Below, piece after piece: positions 1 through 7,901 of a stretch of 15,000 nucleotides of DNA. The translations under genes and the position numbers were made by a program. This DNA is from Chromera velia (taxonomy: Eukaryota > Sar > Chromeraceae), in assembly GCA_018398765.1 (NCBI GenBank), contig JAHBMJ010002234.1, positions 1-15,000 of the forward strand, in the 5' to 3' direction. A model generated the notes under the pieces. It searched no databases. It was given only the letters and a program-made list of their open reading frames with translations, and was not told the DNA's origin. Position 1 is the first letter of the stretch; every line of letters starts with the position of its first letter.

Positions 1-15
1 AAGGGGGACGAATGA

Positions 16-360
16 AACCCAGTGCTGTTCAAGACTGCAAGGTCAACAAAACTCCATGACCACCCGTACTCAGCAGAGATGGAAGCCCTCAAACAAACAG
101 TGAGGGAAGCGTGGCGACCATGCTACCTCATAGACGAATTGACGGGCAAATTCCCAAGGGTCCGTTTCTATTTGGACTCGAAAGGTGTCTATGACAGCCT
201 GCGGTCCGGCAAGTGCACAGCTGAGCCAGAGCTGCAGAAAGAGCTCGACTATGTGATCCAAGGCATGAGAAGGATGGGGGTGGACATGCTGAGGGACGTC
301 GTGTGGACACCTCGTGAGTTGAACCGAGCCGACTGGCTGACCAAACCAATTTGGTGGTAA
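16..360 (+). CDS. Ty1/copia-like Pol, RNase H C-terminal fragment (partial, probably decayed)
   Basis: This frame encodes about 115 residues that read like the last part of the RNase H domain of a Ty1/copia-type polyprotein, which degrades the RNA strand during reverse transcription. Counting from codon 22-24 as residue 1, visible landmarks are the SAEMEAL segment with an acidic residue at 19, the LDSKG strand with Asp 52, and the closing NRADWLTKP motif with Asp 104; these match the carboxylate positions of the fold. The protein ends six residues after LTKP, as is normal for copia Pol. There is no ATG: codon 22-24 is GTG and an in-frame TGA lies at 13-15, so either the copy is broken or an earlier part lies in another frame beyond the window edge. 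Gag, protease, integrase and reverse transcriptase are not in the window. Family assignment rests on motifs read by eye. Confidence 0.72.
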   Translation, partial: NPVLFKTARSTKLHDHPYSAEMEALKQTVREAWRPCYLIDELTGKFPRVRFYLDSKGVYDSLRSGKCTAEPELQKELDYVIQGMRRMGVDMLRDVVWTPRELNRADWLTKPIWW

Positions 361-405
361 GGAGGGGGAATGGGAAAGAAGGGAGAAAAGAATGGGGATG
401 AGGGA
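361..405 (+). other. Polypurine tract directly after the Pol stop (candidate PPT)
   Basis: Immediately after the TAA stop the + strand has 45 bases that are purine except for three T. In LTR retrotransposons a polypurine tract just upstream of the 3' LTR primes plus-strand DNA synthesis, and the position here is right. A 3' LTR would begin with TG close by (for example at 371), but its other copy would lie outside the window, so the boundary cannot be set. Because the next 2 kb is also purine-rich, the tract could be ordinary low-complexity sequence. Confidence 0.4.
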
Positions 406-756
406 TACTGCGTATCGAGAAAGGAATTTGAACAAATGGAGGCAACATGCAGCTACTGCTGAACACTGGACCACTGTCCTAACTCTCCTCTATACTTCTT
501 TCCTCCCACATGCACGGAAGTGACGGCATGCATCTCGACTCCACCTGAACATGCAACTGCGTCTCACTCAAAATCCATCTCTCTCCCTCCTCTGAACCCT
601 TTTTTCGTCCATTCTCTTATCTCTTCCAATCTCTATCCTATCTCAGTCTGCACGTGAATGGAAAAGATTGATGAATCAAACGGTATCCATGCTCAAAGTC
701 AAATGGAAGTCACTTGATCCCCTCCTTGTTTGTTGCTGAACGACACGCCTGAATGA
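406..756. other. Gene-free stretch, pyrimidine-rich block
   Basis: No coding region is convincing here. About 470-650 is strongly C/T-rich on the + strand, with runs such as TCTCTCCCTCCTCTG, in contrast to the purine-rich sequence on both sides. One GCATGC lies at 526-531. If the Pol fragment belongs to an LTR element, part of this stretch could be its 3' LTR, but no terminal repeat can be shown within the window. Confidence 0.4.
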
Positions 757-1043
757 ATGTTTCTGCTCTGCAAACTGGGAAATCGAGAGACAGGGAAGCG
801 GAAGATAAGGGGAACAAGATGGGGAATGAATTTGAGAAGAGCAACAGACAGCTCCGAAAGGCAAGGGAAGGAAGGGATAAGGCAACGAAAGAAGGAAAGT
901 CAGACTAGTCAATCAACAAGAGGAAGTGCCTCAAATATCTGCAGATGCAAAATGGAAAAAAAAAAAAGAAAAGGATTAGTCAGACACCCAGAGGGAAAGC
1001 CTCAGACATCGAAAGATGTTAACGAAAAAAAGAAAAAAAAAGA

Positions 1044-1073
1044 GAAGAAGAAGAAGAAGAAGAAGAGGGAGGG
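1044..1073 (+). repeat. (GAA)n microsatellite
   Basis: About ten GAA triplets in a row, embedded in longer A/G sequence. GAA arrays are a known sticky or triplex-forming repeat class; length here is modest. Confidence 0.85.
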
Positions 1074-1625
1074 AAAGGCCGAAGAGGAAAAAGAAAAGAA
1101 AGAAAGAGAGCAAGAGGCGGAAGAGAAAACGAAGAAAAAAAAAAAAATAATAATAATAGAACAAGAAGAGGGATGAGAAGAAAAAGATGAAGGAAGAAAA
1201 TAACAAAACAAATAAAAAGAAGACACAAATGAGCAAGGAGGAAGAAATGAAAAAAAAAGAGGAAAGAGCGAAATCCGAAGGCGAAAACACACACTCATAG
1301 ACAGGATAAGTAAGGCAATCACACGGGGAAAGAAAAGAGCCAGGAAGCAAATGCAAAAAGAATGAAAGAGGGGAAAGAGATAAAAAGGAAAAACAAGCAT
1401 AACCAGATGCATATAGGTAGGCAATCTCACACACAAAGTAGACATGGAGAGACAGCAACCCCGAGAAGAAGTGAATGTGAGCAGGACCCGGACGGGGAGC
1501 GATGGCAACGCCAACCTGACGGGGGCAGGTTGAGTCACTGCGAAGCCACAGTCAAGCTCCGTAACCCGATGAGTTCTGAATCACGGACACGGGAAGCGAT
1601 GGGGAGAACTGAATCTCTGAACATG

Positions 1626-1644
1626 AAAAAAAAAAAAAAAAAAA
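1626..1644 (+). repeat. Poly(A) run of 19
   Basis: Nineteen consecutive A residues. It could be the tail of a retrotransposed sequence, but the surroundings are already A-rich and no upstream gene remnant or target duplication was recognised. Confidence 0.85.
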
Positions 1645-1800
1645 GAGGTCAAAAGAGACTGAAAAAGAAAAAAAAAGAAAACAGAGCTGGAAGAAAAAAA
1701 AAAGGGGAAAAACGAAGGAGTGGATGTCACCTACTCGAACAAGGGGGAACGAGAACGCTGGCAGCTACTCGGTGCTCTCGCAGGCGACAGAGAGACAGAA

Positions 1801-1902
1801 GTGAGAAAAGAAAGAAAGAAAGGAAAAAAAGAAAGAAAGACAGAAAGAAAGAAAGACAGAAAGAAAGATAGACAGAAAGAAAGAAAGGGAGAGAGAAAAA
1901 GG

Positions 1903-1940
<38 letters not shown>
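1801..1940 (+). repeat. (GAAA)n / (GACA) / (GA)n compound microsatellite
   Basis: GAAAGAAAG tetranucleotides with interspersed GACA variants change into a GA dinucleotide run at about 1912-1939. The whole block is one uninterrupted purine strand apart from a few C and T. Confidence 0.9.
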
Positions 1941-1944
<4 letters not shown>

Positions 1945-2096
1945 AATAGAAAAAAAAGAAGAGAACGAAAGATATGCCAAGAGAAAATCAAGCAAATGGA
2001 TAGAACTAAACTGGAAGAGGGGGCCCACTCGGAAAGTGGAAGTCTTGAAAGGAAGCTTGAAGAGATAAGAAAGAAAAAAGGAGGATCAACTGACGG

Positions 2097-2485
2097 AACA
2101 ACTGACTGACTGACTGACTATATGAAGGAAAGAATAGAAGGAAGAAAACTAATTGAAGGACTGACAGAGTGAAAGAATGAAGTAAGTGAAAGAATGAAGT
2201 GAGTGAAGGACAGAACAACTGATAGAGTGAAGGAATGAAGTGAGTGAAAGACAGAATAACTGAAGTAAGTGAAGGAATGAAGTGAATGAAGAAATGAAGT
2301 GAGTGAAGGACCAAAAACGACTGACAAAGTGAAAGATTGAAGAACTGACTGACTGACTGACTGACTGACTGACTGAGTGACTGATTGACTGACTGAAGAA
2401 TTGACTAACTGAAGGATTGACTGACCGGTAAGCAAACGAGTGGAATAACCGACTGACTGACCGACCGACCGAACCACTGACTGAC
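2097..2485 (+). repeat. Degenerate GACT / GTGAATGAA repeat block
   Basis: Runs of GACT occur at 2101-2118, about 2343-2373 and 2450-2485. Between them lies a looser array in which GAATGAAGTGAGTGAA and GGACAGAA-type words recur about every 20-40 bp. It looks like a decayed tandem array. Minus-strand translation gives SVSQSVSQS-type peptides; there is no other sign of coding. Confidence 0.85.
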
Positions 2486-2504
2486 AGAAGTAAAATCCTG
2501 ATCG

Positions 2505-2705
2505 ATTGATTGAGAAACAGTCTGGAGGAAAAATGAAATTTAACGCGAGTCGACGGGATAGGGGGAATGTCCGAAGTTCGGCCTTTGCGGCGCCGATCTT
2601 GGAATATCCCGCCGCCGCGCGCAGTAAAGTCAGACCCGGTCAGGAAGTGCGTGACCGTGCGCGAATGCGAGCGACTGAAAGCAAAATGCAAAACGTGCAA
2701 TTGAG
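2505..2705. other. Short CpG-rich island inside low-complexity DNA, function unknown
   Basis: Composition changes abruptly to GC-rich with many CpG (for example CGCGAGTCGACGGG and CCGCCGCCGCGCGC), then returns to AT-rich sequence after about 2700. An open frame crosses it on each strand (115 codons on +, and on - the first part of a 183-codon frame that runs into the repeat array), but neither shows a motif I know. It might be a promoter, a non-coding RNA gene or a fragment of a mobile element. I searched by eye for tRNA, U6 and 5S signatures and saw none. Confidence 0.4.
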
Positions 2706-2853
2706 CTCAAAAAGTAATTCTTCACATACATGCAGAAAAATAAATGAAAGAGACTTGGATCGGAAAGAAATATTCAGAAGTACCAGGAGTGGGAATGGTG
2801 GACTGTCAGACTTTCTCTCCTGTAGGTACTGGACTGAAGTACTGACTGACTGA

Positions 2854-3643
2854 ACTTATTATCTCACTTAGCCGTTATATATTGCAATAGACCGTACGGG
2901 ACGGAAGGGAGCCAGTAGACCAAACTAGACTGGACGGGATACAAACTTCGATCTGATGCGGCATGTATGATAAAACCCTCAATCATCATTGTTTACAACT
3001 ATTTACAACTCATTGATTTTCCGAGCTTTACAATAAAAACTATGCCCTATGAATGTATTGTTTACAACTATGAATAGTCAACCATGCAACATAGATTAAA
3101 TGTATTCGGTTCAGTCTTAGACTAGAAGTCTAGTTTCAAAACTTGGGCTCTTTATTACTCTCCATTTACTCCCAATCGCCGTCAGTGTCCCTCGGTGCCG
3201 GCCTGCGATAAAAACTGCGCCCCATGCATGTCAGAATGAGGCGATGGAAAAAAAAGAAATGAGGCGATGGGGACGCGGCATGCAATGGCATGCATAATTA
3301 ACAAAACCCTCATTGCAATCATGAATTTGAATTGTCTGACCTTTCCCGAAAGATTTTTATACAGTCGATGCGTCGAAGGCTCTGGAAATTCCCCTGCTAC
3401 TGAGCGGGTCCGCCTGTGTTTTCAAAACAGTCAAGGTATCACCAAGTTTGCATGCATAGCTTTGGTGGTTGCTTCCCTCTTTTTCGGCGAAAAACCTGAT
3501 TGCGAGAGAACTTGACCCTGAGTGCCGAGGGAAGCTGTGTTGGTTTCATTTTGAAAAAGTAAAGTGTGCGTTGACTCAAGAGCTAAGATTCTCCTTTCTT
3601 CGACGAAACCTCTTTTCGGGAAAAGCCAGTGCACATCAGCAGA
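2854..3643. other. Intergenic region upstream of the hydrolase gene, with small duplications
   Basis: No gene is supported. A 15-nt word (ATTGTTTACAACTAT) occurs exactly at 2988-3002 and 3057-3071. A 23-nt segment at 3033-3055 recurs at 3208-3230 with 4 mismatches, and AAAACCCTCA recurs near 2973 and 3302. GCATGC occurs at 3278, 3288 and 3450, the last within TGCATGCA. An 82-codon frame with an ATG (3267-3515) ends 128 nt before the hydrolase ATG; it has no recognised motif and is more likely leader or chance than a gene. The promoter and 5' UTR of the hydrolase gene should lie here. Confidence 0.5.
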
Positions 3644-4534
3644 ATGACTTCCCAGACTGCACAGAAGTGGGCCGCACAGCGGTTTGAAATCTCTCCGAAC
3701 GGCACAAACTATCGTGTGCGTGGACCATCTGAAGGCATACCCATCATTTGCGTACACGGAATCGGTTCTTACAGTTTTCAGTGGGACCAGATGGCAGATG
3801 CCCTCGTGGCTGAAGGCTTCTGTGTGGTCACCTACGACCTGTGGGGGCGGGGTCACTCGTCGGCTCCGAGAGACCTAGACAGCGACTACGGAGGAGAGGG
3901 GCACGTGGGGCAACTGCATGCACTCATGGAGCACCTACAGCTGACAGAGAAGCCAAAGCACATCATCGGTCACTCGATGGGGGGCGCCATTGCAGCGCTC
4001 TATGTCGAGCAGCACGGGTCCCTTGCAACCATTTTGAGCCTCTCGTTGCTCTCTCCTGCCGGATTGATGACAGCGAAGGACGTGAAGATGCTCCGATCTT
4101 GTGGGTGTCTTCACGGCTTTGCTAGGCGCATGTTGAAGGGTTCCCAAGAGAAGGCATGGACAGACGACTTCTTTGAAAAGAAGGGGCCTGCGTTCGAGTC
4201 CACCATGGAGATGATGCGGCTGCAGGCAGAACACAACGAGGGCTCTTTTGAGGCTTTCTTCCTCAGCGTTCTCCAGTTCCCGCTCTTCGGGATGGACAAG
4301 ACAGTGGAGGCTGTCTCGAAAATGAGTGACTTGCGAGTGTTGCTTCTCTGGGGCAGCAACGATGTGTCAGTTCCCATTGAGCCCAACTTCTCGAGGTGGC
4401 GACAGATTTTGGAGAAAGGTTCTTGCAACCTGCAGCACAAACTGTTCGAGAAGACGGGACATGGGTTCTACCTGGAAGCTGCGGAGAAAGTAATTGCTGA
4501 GATTGCACCCTTTGTCAAGGGAGAACCAGCATAG
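3644..4534 (+). CDS. Alpha/beta-hydrolase fold protein, intact single exon
   Basis: A 296-residue protein of the alpha/beta-hydrolase superfamily, at a normal length for the family. The oxyanion-hole HG is at residues 38-39 (VHGIGSYSFQWD). The strand-3 motif YDLWGRGHS is at 64-72. The nucleophile elbow GHSMGG puts the catalytic Ser at 111. The acid is Asp 240 in LLLWGSNDVSVP, and the base is His 273 in KTGHGFYLE. The triad is therefore complete and an active hydrolase is expected. A helical cap lies between about 145 and 230. Overall it resembles MhpC/BphD-like and epoxide-hydrolase-like members, but the substrate cannot be read from sequence. There is no signal peptide or membrane segment, so it is probably soluble. 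The start is the first ATG after an in-frame TAA at 3584-3586. No intron is needed. It is convergent with the ankyrin gene 1.4 kb downstream. Confidence 0.88.
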   Translation: MTSQTAQKWAAQRFEISPNGTNYRVRGPSEGIPIICVHGIGSYSFQWDQMADALVAEGFCVVTYDLWGRGHSSAPRDLDSDYGGEGHVGQLHALMEHLQLTEKPKHIIGHSMGGAIAALYVEQHGSLATILSLSLLSPAGLMTAKDVKMLRSCGCLHGFARRMLKGSQEKAWTDDFFEKKGPAFESTMEMMRLQAEHNEGSFEAFFLSVLQFPLFGMDKTVEAVSKMSDLRVLLLWGSNDVSVPIEPNFSRWRQILEKGSCNLQHKLFEKTGHGFYLEAAEKVIAEIAPFVKGEPA

Positions 4535-5218
4535 GTATGCCACAAGCGCGCTCTCCGACGATACGGAAAAGAACCTGCCGCTTTCACTTAGCAACTGCTT
4601 GCAACCCTGCATGCATGGAAGGATGTTAACTGCGCTGCATTTGAAAACCAAAAGGCTGTACTGCATCTCCTTCGGCCCGGTCCACGCCTTTCTCATGGCT
4701 CCTTTCCCTGTCCTTTTGGGCTCTCTGGTTGTTTCTTTTCCAAACCTTTCTTCTAGCTTTCAAACTTTTCTGAGCGTTTTCCATGCCGCACGCTTTCAGC
4801 CATCGTCTGCCCAGCAAGGCCCTTTTGCAATCTGAAGTCTACTCGGTCTGTGTTCATCGTTGTTGAATCGACAGTGCGTGCGTGCATTCACATGCAGTCT
4901 CATTCCCTCAGTGGACTTGTGACTGTCTGATTGCAGGTCACTGGGCTCACTGGAGGTAGGAGGCTCTAATTTTCCATTTGTATGAATGTGTTACACAGGC
5001 AGTATCGAGTTTTGGGCACTGCTTACCAGTACCTCGTCGATTCAGTCTTCCTCAGGCTGGCACATCTCTCCGCTGAGCAGAGGATTCCGAAGTCAATCGA
5101 CCGACACCGGTTGTGCTCAGTAAAAGAATCTCCCCTACTTTTCATATAAGAAGATTCGATTGTCTCCTAGAACAATAATTCGCATCAATTTGCATGAACA
5201 ACACATTAGCTAATATCT

Positions 5219-5306
5219 CGAACTTTGAAGTTTTAATACTTTCAATCATGATGATGTTAAACTGTACGTCAATCAACTTTTAACGTTGACGTCATGTCAA
5301 AGTTTG
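5219..5306. repeat. 88-bp imperfect inverted repeat with central CRE-like palindrome
   Basis: CGAACTTTGA at 5219-5228 pairs with TCAAAGTTTG at 5297-5306 (9 of 10). Inside, CATGATGATGTTAAA near 5247 pairs imperfectly with TTTAACGTTGACGTCATG near 5279-5296. The right arm contains the perfect palindrome TGACGTCA (5287-5294), the classic bZIP CRE core. It may be a small MITE-like remnant or a cruciform; no target duplication was found. Confidence 0.5.
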
Positions 5307-5750
5307 CGGTGGATTATTTTGTTTTAAGTTATAGATCTTTAAAAATGTGGCATTTTTAAATGACTAACATAATTTACTAAATGCTCATTGCTCAGGCTTA
5401 CAACTTTTTTTAAACCACGTGTACAGGCTAGAACACAGGACTGAATTGATTTAAGCAATGCGATTCGAAAAACATATAAAATAAAATACAGAAAAACAAT
5501 TATATAAATAAATTTTGAACAAAACGATTTAATGATGCAATTGCTAGTGTAATCTAGAATTTATTTAGTTTGTTCTATGGCCTGGGATTAGTCTAGAATT
5601 AAGGCCACCCCTCTGTCGGTAAGCTTATACCTTTATCTAGAGCTGAGACTTTTATGTGCTGCCCTAGGTGCTGCCTAGTAGTGTGCCATGTATTATGCAT
5701 CCGAGACTTCACTGTCACTTCAGTGCTAGTTCCAGTGCTCAATGTCTATC

Positions 5751-5776
5751 AATGACTGTAGTATACTGTAGTCATT
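5751..5776. repeat. 26-bp imperfect palindrome
   Basis: AATGACTGT and GTAGTCATT flank the perfect core AGTATACT. All 13 base pairs can form if two G-T pairs are allowed. There is no loop, so it would act as duplex DNA or a cruciform rather than an RNA hairpin. Confidence 0.65.
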
Positions 5777-5821
5777 CAGACTTATTCTATGGATAGGTAA
5801 TTAAACGTACTATGAAGACTC

Positions 5822-5835
5822 ATTTGCATGCAAAT
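5822..5835. promoter_or_regulatory. 14-bp perfect palindrome ATTTGCATGCAAAT
   Basis: The sequence is its own reverse complement and centres on GCATGC. It lies about 100 bp beyond the stop codon of the ankyrin gene. TGCATGCA is a known ApiAP2 target motif in apicomplexans, and ATGCAAAT is the octamer motif of POU factors in animals; whether either applies here is unknown. Confidence 0.45.
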
Positions 5836-5937
5836 CAACCAATCCCTTATATAGCAACATATAGCAATGAACCAATGTCAGAACCATGACCAACCATGCA
5901 ATGAATGTAAACGCATGTATCATGTGAGGTTCTCTAA

Positions 5938-7317
5938 TCACTCGTCAAGTTGGGGTGGATACGGAACATCCTTCCTGTCCGGGTACTGAGGCTTGTATAC
6001 TTTCTTCCCCCCTTCTATGAGACGCCCCTTGTCTTTTTTGCTCTTTTGAAGAATCAGCTTGACGGGCTCTTCAGACTTCCCCGCATCCGCCTCCTTCACC
6101 CCCACCACCTCAATTTCAACGGATGCTCCTGCCTCCTTCCACGATCCCTCTCCATTGAATGTCTCCTCCCACGCACCTCCCCACCCATCGTCCTTCCCTC
6201 GAACAGTCGAGAGTGTGCACCTGCCGTCTTCCCGAAGATACACCGTCCTTGTGTCGTAACAGTCACCGTCCTTCCACGTTTCACTGAATTCGTATTTGCA
6301 CCCTCCAAACTGTCCATTGAACAAGTCTGCTGGTATTTCACCAGAAGGAGGGGCTTTGGGGGGCGGCTTTGCTCCTGCTGCAAGGAGACGGTCAACGGCC
6401 CACTTTCTAGTTCCCTCATTGCCCTTGCTCTGAGCACGGGAGAGCGCATTCTCATAGTCATGGTGGTAATTCACCTTCACACCAGGATGAGCAAGGAGGA
6501 TCTCCAAAGCTGGAATGTTGTGGAAGTTGATTTCGAAGTCCTCCTCTATGTAGCCGTACTTTGTGGGGGCACAGAGGGCCATCAGGGGGGTGAGACCCGT
6601 TTCCGCATGCACATCGTTGACGCCCGGACAGAAGGGGTGGGCAAGAAGGGTCTTCAACATGGCAGCCACATTCTCTGGATCATGCCCCCAGTCCCTAACG
6701 AAGACTGGGTCCGGGTCTGCAACCAGAGTCTGCAGAACGCCGTCCCAAGAGTAGGGGACGGAGTCGAGAGACAACAGACGACGCAAGAGGTCGAGGCTTC
6801 GATGTCCGAAGGGACGGACGACCTCGATCAATGCTTTCGGGTCCATTGGGAATCCGGCATGGAGGAGAACCTCGAGGGACTTCTGGTGGTTGTGCCTCAC
6901 TGCCTCCAGACAGGGGTTCGTGGAGTTGGTGCACTTGGAAGGAGGGGAAGGGGGCGGGTGTTTGTCTCCCGCTTCAATGAGTTTGCTCACCAGACTGGCG
7001 AGGTCTTCATCCTCCACATAAAAATCAGAAGTCGGGGGAGGTGAGTGCCGCAGCGAACTCGCAAGACATGTGTGGCCGCATGCGGTAGGACTGGCTCCGT
7101 GCTTCATGAGCACATGCGCAATCTCCGGAAAGCCCTTCACTCCCCACTCCAGCACATAGGAAAGAGGGGTCTGGCCCTCGTAAGTCGCGTTCGAATCGTC
7201 GTTGAGGGTGTTTATGTCGCACTTTTCTCCCGACCCCAGCAGCTTGTCCAACTCCTCGGGATTCGGCGCTTCGTCTGCAGTCAGCAGATCCCACACGGCT
7301 CTCAGCTTCGGTTCCAT
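5938..7317 (-). CDS. Ankyrin-repeat protein with beta-rich C-terminal domain
   Basis: An intact 459-residue protein in one exon. Ankyrin repeats mediate protein-protein binding; those visible are residues 47-79 (GQTPLSYVLE, then VLMKHGASPT), 134-160 (NPCLEAVRHN, then VLLHAGF), 239-282 (TGLTPLMALCAP, then LEILLAHPGVKVN) and about 288-318 (ending LLAAGAKPPP), with degenerate copies between. A Pro-rich linker (318-327) leads to a different domain at about 329-445, rich in aromatic, Gly and Thr residues and alternating charges (FNGQFGGCKYEFSETW, GGAWEETFNGEGSW), which looks like a small beta-sheet or beta-barrel module that I do not recognise. There is no signal peptide or transmembrane segment. 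The start codon sits in a strong eukaryotic context (GCCATGG). The gene is divergent from the LRR-like reading frame, with 584 bp between their start codons. Ligand and role are unknown. Confidence 0.85.
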   Translation of the reverse strand: MEPKLRAVWDLLTADEAPNPEELDKLLGSGEKCDINTLNDDSNATYEGQTPLSYVLEWGVKGFPEIAHVLMKHGASPTACGHTCLASSLRHSPPPTSDFYVEDEDLASLVSKLIEAGDKHPPPSPPSKCTNSTNPCLEAVRHNHQKSLEVLLHAGFPMDPKALIEVVRPFGHRSLDLLRRLLSLDSVPYSWDGVLQTLVADPDPVFVRDWGHDPENVAAMLKTLLAHPFCPGVNDVHAETGLTPLMALCAPTKYGYIEEDFEINFHNIPALEILLAHPGVKVNYHHDYENALSRAQSKGNEGTRKWAVDRLLAAGAKPPPKAPPSGEIPADLFNGQFGGCKYEFSETWKDGDCYDTRTVYLREDGRCTLSTVRGKDDGWGGAWEETFNGEGSWKEAGASVEIEVVGVKEADAGKSEEPVKLILQKSKKDKGRLIEGGKKVYKPQYPDRKDVPYPPQLDE

Positions 7318-7901
7318 GGCTGCTCTCTCTTTCTTTCAAATTGAACTGGCTCAGGTTTCACTCCAACAGTGTCTGTACTTGTACTTGCACTCCTGCTTGC
7401 GCATGGCCAAGCAGAAACGAATGCTTGGAAGCTCTGTAGATCGTTGAAAATTTTGTCATTATTTCTAGCTACATGCAGTCTGAAGACTCTGAACGCGAAG
7501 GTCAGTCATGCAGGTTTGACGCATGTGCGGCGGCGCGCAACGGCGCATGCGGCGCGGAATTCCTCAAACGATCAGACTCAGAATGACTCAGACTCTCTCG
7601 TATCCTCCAAATGCAATGATTCATGTCACATGAATCGGACCTCTCCTTTGAAACTGCATGTCACACAAACATCCACGAGCAGTGCTTGGGTTCGAACACC
7701 ACACCAGCTTGTTCATATCGTTTCATGCAGGGAGAGGCCCGCACAGAATTTTGACTGAAGTTTCGCGGCTTCAGGAGACTTTCTCCCTATTTGTCCGTCT
7801 CCGCGCTAGTCTCCGCGTCCTTTGTCGGCTTTCAGTTTTTTCTCTCCATTCAGCAGGCGCACACATTAGAAGCATTTGTCTTCGAGCAAGGCCTGCTCAC
7901 A
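7318..7901. promoter_or_regulatory. Divergent intergenic region, candidate bidirectional promoter
   Basis: It separates the ATG of the ankyrin gene (-) from the first ATG of the LRR-like frame (+), so both promoters and 5' UTRs should lie here. A GC- and CpG-dense core at about 7518-7557 contains two related words, GCATGTGCGGCGGCGCG and GCATGCGGCGCGG. The second includes GGCGCATGCGGC, close to the palindromic GCGCATGCGC element bound by NRF1-type factors in animals. No TATA box is evident. No coding region or tRNA is supported inside. Confidence 0.5.

Larger units (their letters stand above)
757..2090. repeat. Purine-rich low-complexity tract (~1.3 kb)
   Basis: Nearly the whole stretch is A and G on the + strand. 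It is built from degenerate GAA, GAAA and GA repeats, long A runs and G-rich patches, with a short more complex interlude at about 1440-1620. Open frames of 90-180 codons occur on both strands, but they translate to Lys/Glu/Arg-rich or Phe/Ser/Leu-rich repeats, as expected from composition alone, so I do not call them genes. Long purine mirror-like blocks can form intramolecular triplex DNA. Confidence 0.85.
4535..5937. other. Intergenic region between convergent genes, AT-rich centre
   Basis: No supported gene. The first 300 bases are likely 3' UTR of the hydrolase gene: an open frame at 4494-4835 overlaps its end but has no motif. TGCATGCA lies at 4608-4615. From about 5110 to 5560 the DNA is AT-rich. 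Several palindromes and inverted repeats lie between 5219 and 5835 (listed separately). Polyadenylation sites of both convergent genes should be in this interval; I could not place them. Confidence 0.5.

Noticed and set aside
976-2314. Long minus-strand frames rich in Phe, Ser and Leu
   Set aside because: Purine-rich DNA lacks stops when read as its C/T complement; the proteins are pure low complexity.
3267-3515. 82-codon ATG frame before the hydrolase gene
   Set aside because: No motif, and splicing its best donor (after 3435) to the AG just before the hydrolase ATG gives an immediate stop. Left as possible leader sequence.
4494-4835. 113-codon frame overlapping the 3' end of the hydrolase gene
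   Set aside because: No motif, overlaps a well-supported gene in another frame, and lies mostly in the likely 3' UTR.
5950-7044. 364-codon + strand frame opposite the ankyrin gene
   Set aside because: The minus-strand frame has clear ankyrin motifs, a strong start context and full length; the + frame has no motif and is an antisense shadow.
7184-7202. GTTCGAATC tRNA box-B-like sequence
   Set aside because: It lies inside the ankyrin coding region and the T-stem pairs only partly.
7687-7702. tRNA-like T-loop GGGTTCGAACACC
   Set aside because: The T-stem does not pair beyond the loop, and no anticodon arm or acceptor stem could be found upstream.
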